Positions 36,063 through 45,352 are shown, counted from the stretch's first letter. The stretch is 64,000 nt of DNA from Pseudomonadota bacterium (GCA_023412805.1 JAEZRM010000065.1:35886-99885); one strand, 5' to 3'. Notes: a model not told the origin generated them from the letters alone. Numbers and translations are program-made.

Positions 36063-36350
36063 TCAGCCGCCCTTGGGCACCTGCGCAAGGCACGCGGTCA
36101 TGAACTCGCTCTCGCTGATCGGCCCGGCGAGCGCAAGCTGCGTCGGAACGACCTGTTTGGCGTTCTCGGCTTCCGCTACGCTTAGCGTACCGTCCCCGTT
36201 GGCATCAGCTGTTCTGAAGTTCTCCAAGCAGTCGGCGCGGTTGGTTTCCTGGCCAGCCGGCTTGGACTCGTTTCCGGGGACGCCTGTCTGCGCAAACGCC
36301 GGGCCCATGCCGAGGCCGAACACGATCGCTGCAATTGCAAATTTGTTCAT
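36063..36350 (-). CDS. Secreted EF-hand-like protein, copy A
   Basis: 95 residues, signal peptide at about 1-20 (ending PAFAQ). EF-hand loop DANGDGTLSVAEAE. Identical length to the 35583-35870 protein, and they share the block RADC, the VVPTQLALAGPI/VIPTDLALTGPI segment and the ending AQ-PKGG, so the two are tandem paralogues. Probably periplasmic calcium-binding or calcium-responsive; function unknown. Confidence 0.62.
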   Translation of the reverse strand: MNKFAIAAIVFGLGMGPAFAQTGVPGNESKPAGQETNRADCLENFRTADANGDGTLSVAEAENAKQVVPTQLALAGPISESEFMTACLAQVPKGG

Positions 36351-36450
36351 TCGCTCTCTCCTTGAGTTTGCTCACCTAACGGGCAAACCACGAGCGAACG
36401 AGGGGCGTTCCCTCACAGATATTTGCGGGTGCCAGGGCCCGTTCGCGCGC

Positions 36451-36828
36451 TCAGCCGGGGAACTGAATGACGATGCGCATCTTCAGAAGCCAGGGGAAGT
36501 AGCGCTGAAGCACTTCACCGATCGTCCACAGAACGACCATCAGCACGAGCAATGCGGGCAGCGCTGCAAACACCGCCTTCATGAAGAAGGCGACCAGATT
36601 CTTGAAAGGCACACTGAGGCGGGTGACGGTCACGCCATCCGCCGCGGGCAGTTGCTCCACCGGCGCCGATAAGCGCGCGCTGTCGGATGCCGCGGCCATC
36701 GCCGCCTTGAGCGAAGAGGGAAAGCGCTCCCCGTTGGCCTCACGCTCGCGGGCGTCGCGTTCGTCGCGCGCGCGGCGCAAGGTGCGCGGGAGGTCGTCGC
36801 TCAACGTGGAGAAATGCGGCTCGGGCAT
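36451..36828 (-). CDS. Hypothetical single-span membrane protein
   Basis: 125 residues from ATG 36828 (MPEPHFSTLSDD), rejecting 15 upstream residues. Charged N-terminal region (RRARDERDAREREANGERF), a 20-residue-plus hydrophobic helix (KAVFAALPALLVLMVVLWTIGEVL), short tail. Not recognised. Sits between the EF-hand-like pair and the tRNA. Confidence 0.5.
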   Translation of the reverse strand: MPEPHFSTLSDDLPRTLRRARDERDAREREANGERFPSSLKAAMAAASDSARLSAPVEQLPAADGVTVTRLSVPFKNLVAFFMKAVFAALPALLVLMVVLWTIGEVLQRYFPWLLKMRIVIQFPG

Positions 36829-36982
36829 GGCCCATCGGGCTCCCTGGTGCGGAAAGACGCTCACGCACGGCAATGAGACGAACGCAACGGCGCGATGCCG
36901 CTTCGTTAACGTCTCATTAGGGCTACATTAGGGTCCGGATGGGCAAAAGGCCGGAGCACGCGCGCTGTGTCGGTGACAATGA

Positions 36983-37059
36983 TGGTAGCGGGAGGCGGAC
37001 TTGAACCGCCGACCTAAGGATTATGAGACCTTCGCTCTAACCACCTGAGCTATCCCGCC
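36983..37059 (-). tRNA. tRNA-Met (anticodon CAT), elongator type likely
   Basis: 77 nt with encoded CCA. The acceptor arm pairs GGCGGGA with TCCCGCT, T-arm GGCGGTTCAAGTCCGCC, anticodon loop CTCATAA. The first pair is G1-T72, so it is not an initiator with the C1-A72 mismatch. tRNA-Ile with lysidine at the anticodon is an alternative I cannot exclude. Confidence 0.85.
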
Positions 37060-37135
37060 ATAACCAGCGCCCCCGTATAAGGATGGCGCACAACGACTGT
37101 CAATAGAAGCTGACCAACGCTGTTGCTCGAAATCG

Positions 37136-37216
37136 CGCCCCAGGCGCGAGAGGGGCTGCCGCCCCTTCACCCCGCTCGGGGGAACACCCCCGAACCCCCG
37201 TTTTTTTTTGACTTAT
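37136..37216. repeat. Dispersed intergenic repeat copy at the pmtA-like 3' end
   Basis: Read on the minus strand from the methyltransferase stop: TAAGTCAAAAAAAAACGGGG, then TTCGGGGGTGTTCCCCCGAG, then the palindromes GGGGCGGCAGCCCC and GCGCCTGGGGCGC. Belongs to the same family as 19867-20037. Confidence 0.6.
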
Positions 37217-37929
37217 TCCGCTGCGACCTGCACGACTTCGCGCATCTTCTCGAAGCGCAGCATCGTGAAGAGGCCCCACGGGCGCAGCGCACGCCGGCCG
37301 AGCAGCTTCAGGTTGTCACAGACCAGGACGCGATCGACGTCGAACACCGGGTGCCAGCCGAGCTTGTCGGCGAACGGCGCCATGCGGCGCTCGACCCAGC
37401 CGCGCACGCCCTCTTCCTGGCTGAAATGATTCACCAGGATGACTTCGCCGCCGACCTTGCAGACGCGCGCCAGCTCGCGCATGACCTTCTCTGGGTCCGG
37501 GACAACAGTCATCACGTACATGGCGACGACGGTATCGAATGAGCCCGTCGGAAACGTGAGCTCGCTCGCATCCATCTCGTGAAGGCCGGTGACGTTGTTC
37601 AGGCCCTCCTCGGCGACCTTCTCGCGCGCCTTGTCAAGCATCTCGGGCGAAAGGTCGATGCCGACGATCTCGAGATGACGGCCATAGTCGGGAAGCGAGA
37701 GGCCCGTACCGACACCCACCTCGAGCACCTTGCCCTGACGCTGGTTGATGAACTCAACGGAGTGTCGGCGGCCTTCTGTCGTGAAGCGACCGAAGGTGTT
37801 GTCGTAGACGGGCGCCCAGCGACGATAGGCCAACCTTACAGTCGCCTCATCCATCTGAGTTGTTGCCGTGCGCCCGGCTGTACTGTTCTGCATTCCCGAC
37901 GTTCCCTGCCCATTCTCCGAACGCAACAT
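37213..37929 (-). CDS. pmtA: Phosphatidylethanolamine N-methyltransferase-like SAM methyltransferase
   Basis: 238 residues from ATG 37929. Class I methyltransferase fold: VLEVGVGTGLSLPDYGRHLEIVGIDLS (motif I and II), MDASELTFPTGSFDTVVAMYV, VPDPEKVMRELARVCKVGGEVILVNHF. The ending PFADKLGWHPVFDVDRVL resembles the PmtA enzymes that make phosphatidylcholine from PE in alphaproteobacteria. A UbiE-like function is the alternative. Its stop is immediately followed by a repeat copy. Confidence 0.65.
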   Translation of the reverse strand: MLRSENGQGTSGMQNSTAGRTATTQMDEATVRLAYRRWAPVYDNTFGRFTTEGRRHSVEFINQRQGKVLEVGVGTGLSLPDYGRHLEIVGIDLSPEMLDKAREKVAEEGLNNVTGLHEMDASELTFPTGSFDTVVAMYVMTVVPDPEKVMRELARVCKVGGEVILVNHFSQEEGVRGWVERRMAPFADKLGWHPVFDVDRVLVCDNLKLLGRRALRPWGLFTMLRFEKMREVVQVAAE

Positions 37930-37980
37930 CGACGTCAATCCTCGTCAATGCATCTCATGCGAGCTGAACGCCCGCCGCCC

Positions 37981-39219
37981 TCATTCGCCGGGTCCAGCAG
38001 CCACTGCAGCACCTGCACTGGCACGAGAGCCCACTGCCCCTGACGCGGCATTGGAGCCCAATTCGTCTATGTCGGAAGAGGTCGCAGTGATCCAGCCGCC
38101 ACCGAGCACGCGCGCCACCGTATCGGTTGAATAGAAGACGCACGCCTGACCCGGAGCCACCCCGAACTCTCCGTCGTCCAGAACAACCGCTGCCGCTCGC
38201 CCTTCGAGCGTGAGAACCGCCGACAACGGCTCTTGTGATGAACGCACGCGCGCATGGATACGTTCACGCACGACGCCCCCGCTATCGGCCGGCTCGTCCC
38301 CGAGCCAATTCACGTCTTTAAGCATAATCGTGCGCACACGCAAGCTGTCTCGGGGTCCGACGACCACCTCTGCACGTGCTGCATCGAGCCGAACGACGTA
38401 CAGTGGATCGCGGCCCGTCACACCGAGACCGCGGCGCTGGCCGACCGTGAAACCGATGATACCGTCGTGGCGCCCGAGCACCCGTCCATCGACATGAACG
38501 ATGTTTCCCGGTGTCGCCGCTTCGGGCTTCAGTCGCTCGATGACATCGCTATAGCGACCGGTCGGCACGAAGCAGATGTCCTGGCTGTCAGCTTTCTCGG
38601 AGACCGGCAGATCGAGCGCGCGGGCAAGCTCACGCACCTCCGCCTTCTGCAGGGCGCCGAGAGGAAAGCGCAGGAAAGCGAGTTCCTCGCGCGTCGTCGC
38701 GAAAAGGAAATAGCTCTGGTCGCGGCCGAGATCGACGGGCCGGAAGAGCGCCGCCCGGCCCTGGACGTTGCCCCAGTCGACGTAGTGGCCGGTGATCAGC
38801 GCCGATGCGCCGATCTCGCGGGCGGTATCGAGCAGGCCCGAGAACTTGATGTTCTGATTGCACGACACGCACGGGATGGGTGTCTCGCCGGCGAGATAGC
38901 TCTCCGCGAACGGCGCGATCACCGCCTCGCGGAACTGGCGCTCGTAGTCGAGGACGTAGTGCGCAATGCCCAGGTGCTCGGCGACGCGGCGCGCATCATG
39001 AATATCCTGGCCGGCGCAGCAAGCACCCTTTCGCCCAGTCGCCGCGCCATGATCATAGAGCTGCAGCGTGATGCCGACGACGTCATAGCCAGCCGCTTTT
39101 GCGAGGGCGGCGGCAACGGAGCTGTCAACGCCGCCTGACATCGCAACCACGACACGCGCGCCATCGGCAACGCCATGAAGGCGCCCGAGAGCGGCCGGAT
39201 CGAGAGTAGCTATAGGCAT
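37981..39219 (-). CDS. mnmA: tRNA-specific 2-thiouridylase
   Basis: 412 residues from ATG 39219. Makes 2-thiouridine at position 34 of Lys, Glu and Gln tRNAs. PP-loop SGGVDSS, ATP site, catalytic Cys in CVSCNQNIKF and second Cys in DSQDICFVP, RRGLGVTGRDPLYVV. The C-terminal ~30 residues (after SSDIDELG) are low-complexity Ala/Gly-rich. An in-frame start at 39366 is rejected because 49 extra residues precede the conserved N-terminus. Confidence 0.93.
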   Translation of the reverse strand: MPIATLDPAALGRLHGVADGARVVVAMSGGVDSSVAAALAKAAGYDVVGITLQLYDHGAATGRKGACCAGQDIHDARRVAEHLGIAHYVLDYERQFREAVIAPFAESYLAGETPIPCVSCNQNIKFSGLLDTAREIGASALITGHYVDWGNVQGRAALFRPVDLGRDQSYFLFATTREELAFLRFPLGALQKAEVRELARALDLPVSEKADSQDICFVPTGRYSDVIERLKPEAATPGNIVHVDGRVLGRHDGIIGFTVGQRRGLGVTGRDPLYVVRLDAARAEVVVGPRDSLRVRTIMLKDVNWLGDEPADSGGVVRERIHARVRSSQEPLSAVLTLEGRAAAVVLDDGEFGVAPGQACVFYSTDTVARVLGGGWITATSSDIDELGSNAASGAVGSRASAGAAVAAGPGE

Positions 39220-39604
39220 ACGATTGACCGTATGGAGTCCGCGGGACAACGCGCGGCAAACGCGCAGATTACTCCAGCACATGAACCGCGACTTGAACCA
39301 TGACTGGGGTCGCGCGGGTACACTGGCATCGCAGCGCAACATACGTTGGCTGTCCCCGATCCGCAAGGTGGCGGCTGGATTGGCAAAAATGTGGCGGAAA
39401 GCAACTTGTTAGCGGGTACGCATCAGGCTTTCCCCGACAGAGGGCGGCCGGCGTTGGTGCCGAAGGTCAGGGCCGGCCCGATAGTTATGCCGGCTCCGGT
39501 TCCACCCATCACGCTCGCCATGTTTTAAGTATTTGTTAACCGAAGCAGCCGAGCCCTCAATAGCACAGCGAATGAACGAGCCGGAGTGACCGGACCCGCG
39601 CGCC
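39220..39604. other. Divergent intergenic region mnmA-xerC
   Basis: 385 bp without a convincing gene. Contains an AT-richer stretch (TTTTAAGTATTTGTTAACC, 39524-39542) about 65 bp before xerC, suitable for its promoter. Small frames across it look like noise. Confidence 0.4.
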
Positions 39605-40549
39605 ATGCTGGAAAGCGACGACGTTGCCATCGCGGAGGATCTCGCCGCAGCGCTCGGACGCTGGCGCACGCATCTCGTCGCGCGCGCCGCGAGCACGAAT
39701 ACGATCGAAGCCTATGAGCGCGATTGGCGCCAGCTCTGCGCCTGGCTCGCCCAGCGCCTGGGGCACCAGCCGACGCTTGCCGACATCCGCCGCCTGGACC
39801 CGCCGGCTTTCCGCGCCTTCCTCGCCAGCAGACGGCGCCTCGGTGTCGAAAACCGCTCGCTCGCGCGCGCCATGTCATCCTTCCGGCAGTTCTTCCGCTG
39901 GCTGGAGGCGAACCGGTCCCTCAAAAACCACGCTATTCTCAAGGTCGGCTCGCCGCGCGTCGCGCGCGGACTGCCGCGTCCGCTGACGGTCACCAAGGCT
40001 GCTCATGTCGTCGAAGCCGACATGGCCGCTGATCTCGATTGGGTGCGGGCCCGCGACCTTGCCGTGTTGCTGCTGCTCTACGGCGCCGGCCTGCGCATCT
40101 CGGAGGCACTTAGCCTGACGCTCGCAGACGCGCCCATGCCGGGCCGCGAGGCGCTGCGCATTACCGGCAAAGGCGGCAAGGAACGGCTGGTGCCGATCCT
40201 GCCGGCCATCCAGCAGGCAGTCGCGCGCTACGTCGAGCTTTGTCCGTTCCCGCTCGAGAAGGATGAGCACATGTTCCGCGGCGCCAAGGGCGGCCCGCTA
40301 TCGCCGCGCATCATCCAGCTGCTTATGGAGCGCCTGCGCGGCGCGCTCGGCCTCCCCGAAACGGCAACACCGCACGCGCTGCGCCACTCCTTCGCAACGC
40401 ACCTTCTGTCGGCAGGCGCCGATCTCCGGCAGATTCAGGAGTTGCTGGGGCACGCGTCGCTCTCGACGACGCAGGTCTATACCGAAGTCGACCGCGAGCG
40501 CTTGCTCAAGGTTTATGACCTCGCCCACCCGCGCGCGCGTTCAACCTGA
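39605..40549 (+). CDS. xerC: Tyrosine recombinase XerC
   Basis: 314 residues; resolves chromosome dimers at dif with XerD during division. SAM-like N-terminal domain (RAASTNTIEAYERDWRQL) then catalytic domain with Arg164 (GAGLRISEAL), Lys189 (GKGGKER), His257 and Arg260 (HALRHSF), His283 (LLGHASL) and Tyr292 (TQVYTEVD). Start ATG 39605. Length and context argue against a phage integrase: no att repeats or phage genes around. Confidence 0.88.
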   Translation: MLESDDVAIAEDLAAALGRWRTHLVARAASTNTIEAYERDWRQLCAWLAQRLGHQPTLADIRRLDPPAFRAFLASRRRLGVENRSLARAMSSFRQFFRWLEANRSLKNHAILKVGSPRVARGLPRPLTVTKAAHVVEADMAADLDWVRARDLAVLLLLYGAGLRISEALSLTLADAPMPGREALRITGKGGKERLVPILPAIQQAVARYVELCPFPLEKDEHMFRGAKGGPLSPRIIQLLMERLRGALGLPETATPHALRHSFATHLLSAGADLRQIQELLGHASLSTTQVYTEVDRERLLKVYDLAHPRARST

Positions 40550-40553
40550 ACGC

Positions 40554-41822
40554 TTACTTTTCCGCGCGCGATGAGCTGAGCTTCGCAATCTCTGCTTCGC
40601 TGAAGCCGAACTCTGCCAGCACCTTCGCCGTGTGCTCGCCAGTCATCGGCGCGCGTGTGCGCACACCGCCCGGCGTTTCGGAGAGCTTCACGGCCGGGCC
40701 TGCCACCTTGAATGTGCGATCCGCAATGCCCGGCAGTTCGACCTCAGCCAGCATACCGCGCGCGGCAATATGCGGGTCGTCGAAAATCTCGTCGAAGCTG
40801 CGCACGGGCCCGAACGGGATCTTGCCGCCGAGCACTTCGGTGATTTCAGCCTTGGTGCGCGCCGAGGTCCAGTCCGTCACCAGCCCCTCGACCTCGGCCC
40901 GCCTGTCGAGGCGGTCGCGCGTGAGGCGATAGCGCGGATCGTCCGCCAGCTCCGGCCGGCCAATCGTCTTCACGAGCAGGCGCCAGAACTCGTCATGCGG
41001 ACAACCGATCGCCACCCAGCCGTCCTTTGCCGGAAACAACCCATACGGGCAAAGGAGCGGATGGCTGTTGCCTTCAGGCCCGGGCGAGACACCATCGTAG
41101 GAATACTGGAATACCGGCCGCTCGCAGGCCGCCAGCACGCCATCCACCATGGCAACGTCGACGAACTGCCCACGCCCCGTCGCGCGCGCATGGTGCAGCG
41201 CCGCCAGGATGCCGAATGCGCACTGCATGGCCGGAATGAGATCGCCCACGCCCGGGCCGATCTTGGTCGGCGGTCCGCCGGGTGTCGGCGAGGTGATCGC
41301 GATGATGCCGCCCATGGCTTGCGCGACGATATCGTAGGCCGGCCACGCGGCATAAGGACTGCGCCCGGAGCGAGGATCGCCGAAGCCGCGAATGGTGCCG
41401 TAGACGAGGCGCGGATTGATTCCGGCAAGCGTCTCGTAGCCGAGACCCAGCCGCTCCATCACACCGGCGCGGAAGTTCTCGACGAGAATGTCGGCCTCCG
41501 TGACGAGCCGCTTCAGAACCTCGCGTCCCGCCTCGGATTTGAGGTCGAGGACAATGGATTCCTTGTTGCGGTTCGTGGAGCCGAAATAGCCGCCGTAGCC
41601 GCCATCCGGCACGCCGACCTGCCCCTCGGCAAATGGCCCGAAGAGACGCGTCGCATCGCCCCCCGGCGGCTCGATTTTGATAACGCGCGCGCCCTGATCG
41701 GCGAGCATCATGGTCACGAACGGCCCCGCCAGCATCTGCGTGAGGTCGAGCACGAGCACGTCCCCGAGGGCACCTGCGGCCACCTGATTGTTGCCGCCAA
41801 TTGCCCCACTCGTACTCGACAT
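40554..41822 (-). CDS. CoA-transferase family III (second paralogue)
   Basis: 422 residues from ATG 41822 (MSSTSGAIGG). Signature LVLDLTQMLAGPFVTMMLADQGARVIKIEPPGGD, then YGGYFGSTNRNKESIVLDLK and FRAGVMERLGLGYETL. Clear paralogue of 20030-21244. Convergent with xerC with 4 bp between stops. Organic-acid substrate unknown. Confidence 0.9.
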   Translation of the reverse strand: MSSTSGAIGGNNQVAAGALGDVLVLDLTQMLAGPFVTMMLADQGARVIKIEPPGGDATRLFGPFAEGQVGVPDGGYGGYFGSTNRNKESIVLDLKSEAGREVLKRLVTEADILVENFRAGVMERLGLGYETLAGINPRLVYGTIRGFGDPRSGRSPYAAWPAYDIVAQAMGGIIAITSPTPGGPPTKIGPGVGDLIPAMQCAFGILAALHHARATGRGQFVDVAMVDGVLAACERPVFQYSYDGVSPGPEGNSHPLLCPYGLFPAKDGWVAIGCPHDEFWRLLVKTIGRPELADDPRYRLTRDRLDRRAEVEGLVTDWTSARTKAEITEVLGGKIPFGPVRSFDEIFDDPHIAARGMLAEVELPGIADRTFKVAGPAVKLSETPGGVRTRAPMTGEHTAKVLAEFGFSEAEIAKLSSSRAEK

Positions 41823-42216
41823 ATCGTGTTCCCTGAACGTCAACGAAGATCATCTGCAGCGGCATCGATAACCGACGATGCTGCCTGAAGACTAGGCGCC
41901 AGACGAGCCTGCGCGCAAATCCTCTTCTATCGTAGGAACAGGTTCTTATGGCTGTGCGCGCGGCGCATGACAGACGCTGCCCAATAACACGACAAACTGT
42001 CGCACGATTGACTTGCAAATTGACACGACCTAGTCTTATTTCGCATCTGCGAGAGGCCGAAATCACGGCTTTGTGCGGACATTCGCAGGCCTCCCGGCCA
42101 AGTGGCGGAACCGCATTGAACCACTGCGCAATCGGATCGGCGCACCACAGCGGGTGCGCGCTTCCGTTATGCCGTTTCGGAGCCGATTTTCCTAAGGTCT
42201 GGGGAGCGCCGTATCT
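41823..42216. other. Regulatory intergenic region upstream of etfB
   Basis: 394 bp without a gene. Contains inverted repeats CGACA-AAC-TGTCG (41990-42002) and TCGCA-TC-TGCGA (42042-42053) and an AT-rich promoter-like block between them. It serves the divergent CoA-transferase and etfBA-hbd. Confidence 0.5.
42008..42036 (+). promoter_or_regulatory. Sigma70-type promoter candidate for etfBA-hbd
   Basis: TTGACT at 42008-42013, 17-bp spacer, TAGTCT at 42031-42036; the start codon of etfB is at 42217, giving a leader of ~170 nt. Palindromes flank it on both sides. Confidence 0.35.
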
Positions 42217-42969
42217 ATGAAAGTGCTGGTGCCCGTTAAGCGGGTCGTCGACTACAACGTGAAGATCAGGGTCAAGGCGGATGGCTCGGGCGTCGAGCTC
42301 GCCAACGTCAAAATGTCGATGAACCCGTTCGACGAGATCGCCGTCGAAGAGGCAATCCGCCTCAAGGAAAAGGGCGCAGTCACGGAAATCGTCGCCGTCT
42401 CTATCGGGCCGGCGAAGGCGCAGGAGACGATCCGCACCGCGCTCGCCATGGGCGCCGACCGCGGCATCCTCGTCGAGACCGGTGATGAGGTCGTCGAGCC
42501 GCTTGCCGTCGCCAAGCTTCTCAAGGGCATCGTCGAAGCGGAGCAGCCCGGGCTGGTCATTCTCGGCAAGCAGGCCATCGACGACGACAGCAACCAGACG
42601 GGCCAGATGCTCGCCGCACTGCTCGGCTGGCCGCAGGGCACGTTCGCCTCGAAGGTCGCGATCGAGGGCGAAACACTTCTCGTCACGCGCGAGGTCGACG
42701 GCGGCCTCGAGAGCATCAAGCTCAACATGCCGGCTATCGTGACGACGGACCTGCGCCTCAACGAGCCGCGTTACGCTTCGCTGCCAAACATCATGAAGGC
42801 GAAGAAGAAGCCGCTCGACACGAAGAAGCCCGCCGACTTCGGCGTCGATGTCACCCCACGGCTCAAGGTGCTGAAGACGACCGAACCTGCGGGCCGCAAG
42901 GCCGGCGTGAAGGTCGGCAGCGTCGCCGAGTTGGTGGCGAAGCTCAAGGATGAGGCGGGAGTGCTCTAA
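42217..42969 (+). CDS. etfB: Electron transfer flavoprotein subunit beta
   Basis: 250 residues. Passes electrons from acyl-CoA and other flavin dehydrogenases to ETF-ubiquinone oxidoreductase. Motifs: LVPVKRVVDYNVKIRV at the N-terminus, SMNPFDEIAVEEAIRLKEKG, and the AMP-site region LVILGKQAIDDDSNQTGQM. Its stop codon overlaps the etfA start (TAATG). First gene of an etfB-etfA-hbd operon. Confidence 0.96.
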   Translation: MKVLVPVKRVVDYNVKIRVKADGSGVELANVKMSMNPFDEIAVEEAIRLKEKGAVTEIVAVSIGPAKAQETIRTALAMGADRGILVETGDEVVEPLAVAKLLKGIVEAEQPGLVILGKQAIDDDSNQTGQMLAALLGWPQGTFASKVAIEGETLLVTREVDGGLESIKLNMPAIVTTDLRLNEPRYASLPNIMKAKKKPLDTKKPADFGVDVTPRLKVLKTTEPAGRKAGVKVGSVAELVAKLKDEAGVL

Positions 42970-43913
42970 TGGCTGTTCTTCTTGTTGCCGATCACAACAA
43001 CAGCGCACTCGGCAGCGCCACCGCCAAGGCCATGAGTGCTGCGAAGGCGCTCGGCAGCGATGTGCACGTGCTCGTCGCGGGCAGCAACTGCGGCGCCGTC
43101 GCGGAAGCCGCGGCCAAGCTCGATGGCGCGACGAAGGTGCTTGTCGCTGACGCGCCGCAGCTCGCCAACCAGCTCGCCGAGGAAATGTCGGCGCTCATCG
43201 TGCCGCTCATGGCGAACTACGATGCCCTGCTCGCGCCGGCGACGGCCTCGGGCAAGAATGTGCTGCCGCGCGTCGCCGCCATGCTCGATGTCATGCAGCT
43301 CTCGGATGTGACGAAGGTCGTCTCGGCCGACACGTTCGAGCGCCCCATCTACGCGGGCAACGCCATCCAGACCGTGCAGTCGGACGAGGCGAAGAAGGTC
43401 ATCACCGTGCGTACGGCCTCGTTCCAGGCCGTCGGTGCGGGTGGCTCTGCGGCTATCGAGAAGATCGACGCACCGGCCGCCGCCGGCATCTCGACCTTCG
43501 ACAAGGCCGAGCTTTCGAAGTCGGATCGTCCCGAGCTCACGTCGGCGCGCATCGTCATCTCGGGCGGGCGCGGCATGCAGTCGGGCGAGAACTTCAAGAA
43601 GTACATCGAGCCCGTCGCCGACAAGCTCGGCGCGGCCATGGGCGCCTCGCGCGCGGCCGTGGACGCGGGCTTCGTGCCGAACGATTTCCAGGTCGGCCAG
43701 ACCGGCAAGGTCGTCGCCCCGGAGCTCTACATCGCCGTCGGCATTTCCGGAGCGATCCAGCATCTCGCCGGCATGAAGGACAGCAAGGTCATCGTCGCCA
43801 TCAACAAAGATGCGGAAGCGCCGATCTTCCAGGTCGCCGACTACGGCCTCGTCGGCGATCTCTTCCAGTTGCTGCCGGAGCTCGAAGCCGAGCTCGCCAA
43901 ATCCGGCCGATGA
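42969..43913 (+). CDS. etfA: Electron transfer flavoprotein subunit alpha
   Basis: 314 residues, starting within the etfB stop codon. N-terminal LLVADHNNSALG, FAD domain with VISGGRGMQSGENF, GASRAAVDAGFVPNDFQVGQTGKVVAPELYIAVGISGAIQHLAGMK, and C-terminal YGLVGDLFQLLPELEAEL. Partner of EtfB in fatty-acid and amino-acid oxidation. Confidence 0.96.
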   Translation: MAVLLVADHNNSALGSATAKAMSAAKALGSDVHVLVAGSNCGAVAEAAAKLDGATKVLVADAPQLANQLAEEMSALIVPLMANYDALLAPATASGKNVLPRVAAMLDVMQLSDVTKVVSADTFERPIYAGNAIQTVQSDEAKKVITVRTASFQAVGAGGSAAIEKIDAPAAAGISTFDKAELSKSDRPELTSARIVISGGRGMQSGENFKKYIEPVADKLGAAMGASRAAVDAGFVPNDFQVGQTGKVVAPELYIAVGISGAIQHLAGMKDSKVIVAINKDAEAPIFQVADYGLVGDLFQLLPELEAELAKSGR

Positions 43914-43938
43914 TCTGATACGCGAAGGAACGGGCGAC

Positions 43939-44862
43939 ATGGACACTGCCGTGAAGACGAAAAAAGTCACCGCCGCGCCGCCCGTCACCTTCGTCAGGAA
44001 GGTCGGCATCATTGGTGCCGGCCAGATGGGAAGCGGGATCGCGCACGTTATCGCCCTCGCGGGCTACAACGTGGTGATCAACGACCTCAAGAAGGAAGCT
44101 CTCGAGAAGGCCGTCGGCACGATCGAGAAGAATCTGACGCGGCAAGTCACGCGCGGCCTCGTCACGGAGGCCGACATGAAGGCCTCCCTCAAGCGTATCG
44201 GCCTCGCGCAGAGCTTTACGGAGCTCGGCGACGCCGACCTCGTCGTAGAAGCCGCGACCGAGGACGAAAGCGTCAAGCGCAAGATCTTCGCCGAGCTCTG
44301 TCCGCACCTCAAGAAGGACGCCATGCTCGCGAGCAACACGTCCTCGATCTCGATCACGCGCCTCGGCGCCTCGACCGACCGTCCCGAGCGCTTTATCGGG
44401 ATGCACTTCATGAACCCGGTGCCGGTGATGCAGCTCGTCGAGCTCATTCGCGGCATCGCCACCGAGGACGAGACGTTCTCGCGCGCGCGCCAGTTCGTGG
44501 AAAGCCTCGGCAAGACGATCGCGGTATCGGAAGATTTCCCCGCCTTCATCGTCAACCGCATTCTGCTGCCGATGATCAACGAGGCCATCTACACGCTTTA
44601 TGAGGGTGTCGGCGGCGTCGAAGCCATCGACAAGGCCATGCGCCTCGGCGCGAACCATCCCATGGGCCCGCTCGAGCTCGCCGACTTCATCGGCCTCGAT
44701 ACGTGCCTCTCGGTCATGCAGGTTCTTTATGAGGGCCTCGCGGACACGAAGTATCGCCCTTGTCCGCTGCTCGTGAAGTACGTCGAGGCGGGCTGGCTCG
44801 GCCGCAAGACCCAGCGCGGCTTCTACGACTACCGCGGCGAGCATCCTGTCCCGACGCGCTGA
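43939..44862 (+). CDS. hbd: 3-hydroxybutyryl-CoA dehydrogenase
   Basis: 307 residues from ATG 43939 (MDTAVKTK). NAD-binding VGIIGAGQMGSGIA, catalytic region SNTSSISITRLGA, FIGMHFMNPVPVMQLVE (His), DFPAFIVNRILLPMINEA, and DFIGLDTCLSVMQVL. Oxidises 3-hydroxyacyl-CoA in beta-oxidation or butyrate/PHB metabolism. Follows etfA by 25 bp in one operon. Confidence 0.92.
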   Translation: MDTAVKTKKVTAAPPVTFVRKVGIIGAGQMGSGIAHVIALAGYNVVINDLKKEALEKAVGTIEKNLTRQVTRGLVTEADMKASLKRIGLAQSFTELGDADLVVEAATEDESVKRKIFAELCPHLKKDAMLASNTSSISITRLGASTDRPERFIGMHFMNPVPVMQLVELIRGIATEDETFSRARQFVESLGKTIAVSEDFPAFIVNRILLPMINEAIYTLYEGVGGVEAIDKAMRLGANHPMGPLELADFIGLDTCLSVMQVLYEGLADTKYRPCPLLVKYVEAGWLGRKTQRGFYDYRGEHPVPTR

Positions 44863-44893
44863 TCACTCAGTCGCATCCGCGAGACCGCCCGCC

Positions 44894-45352
44894 ATGGCCG
44901 AAGTGATCGTTCGCCCCGTCCGGCGGGAGGACTACGATCAATGGCTCCCGCTCTGGGACGGCTATAACGCATTCTACGGGCGCTCGGGCCCGACAGCGCT
45001 CGATCCGGAGATCACGCGCACGACCTGGCAGCGCTTCTTCGACCATTATGAGCCTGTGCACGCGCTGGTCGCCGAACAGGACGGAAACCTCCTCGGACTT
45101 GCCCACTATCTGTTCCATCGCATGACGACGCAGATTGCGCCGTACTGCTACCTCAATGACCTCTTCACGAGTGAGGCCGCGCGGGGCAAAGGCGTTGGGC
45201 GGGCGCTGATCGAAGCTGTCCATGCGGAGGCCCGCCGCACTGGCAGCGCCCATCTGTACTGGCTGACGCACGAGACGAACGCGGCCGCGCGCACGCTCTA
45301 CGACAAGGTCGCCGTCAATGGCGGCTTCATCGTCTATGGCAAAAAGCTCTAG
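44894..45352 (+). CDS. GNAT-family N-acetyltransferase
   Basis: 152 residues. Acetyl-CoA loop SEAARGKGVGRALIEAV and the C-terminal NAAARTLYDKV are GNAT motifs A and B. The start ATG 44894 follows hbd by 31 bp. Substrate unknown. Its stop overlaps the convergent frameshifted methyltransferase by 4 bp. Confidence 0.85.
   Translation: MAEVIVRPVRREDYDQWLPLWDGYNAFYGRSGPTALDPEITRTTWQRFFDHYEPVHALVAEQDGNLLGLAHYLFHRMTTQIAPYCYLNDLFTSEAARGKGVGRALIEAVHAEARRTGSAHLYWLTHETNAAARTLYDKVAVNGGFIVYGKKL

Noticed and set aside
38067..38267. Separate small gene at the 3' end of mnmA
   Set aside because: It is the shifted frame of the low-complexity tail of mnmA, which itself is a plausible C-terminus.
39605..40549. 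Phage integrase with a genomic island
   Set aside because: Length, domain order and lack of phage genes, attachment repeats or a downstream tRNA fit XerC, not an integrase.
41074..43008. Minus-strand ORF of 644 codons
   Set aside because: Spans an alternate frame of a CoA-transferase, a promoter region and the antisense of etfB, with no protein-like character throughout.
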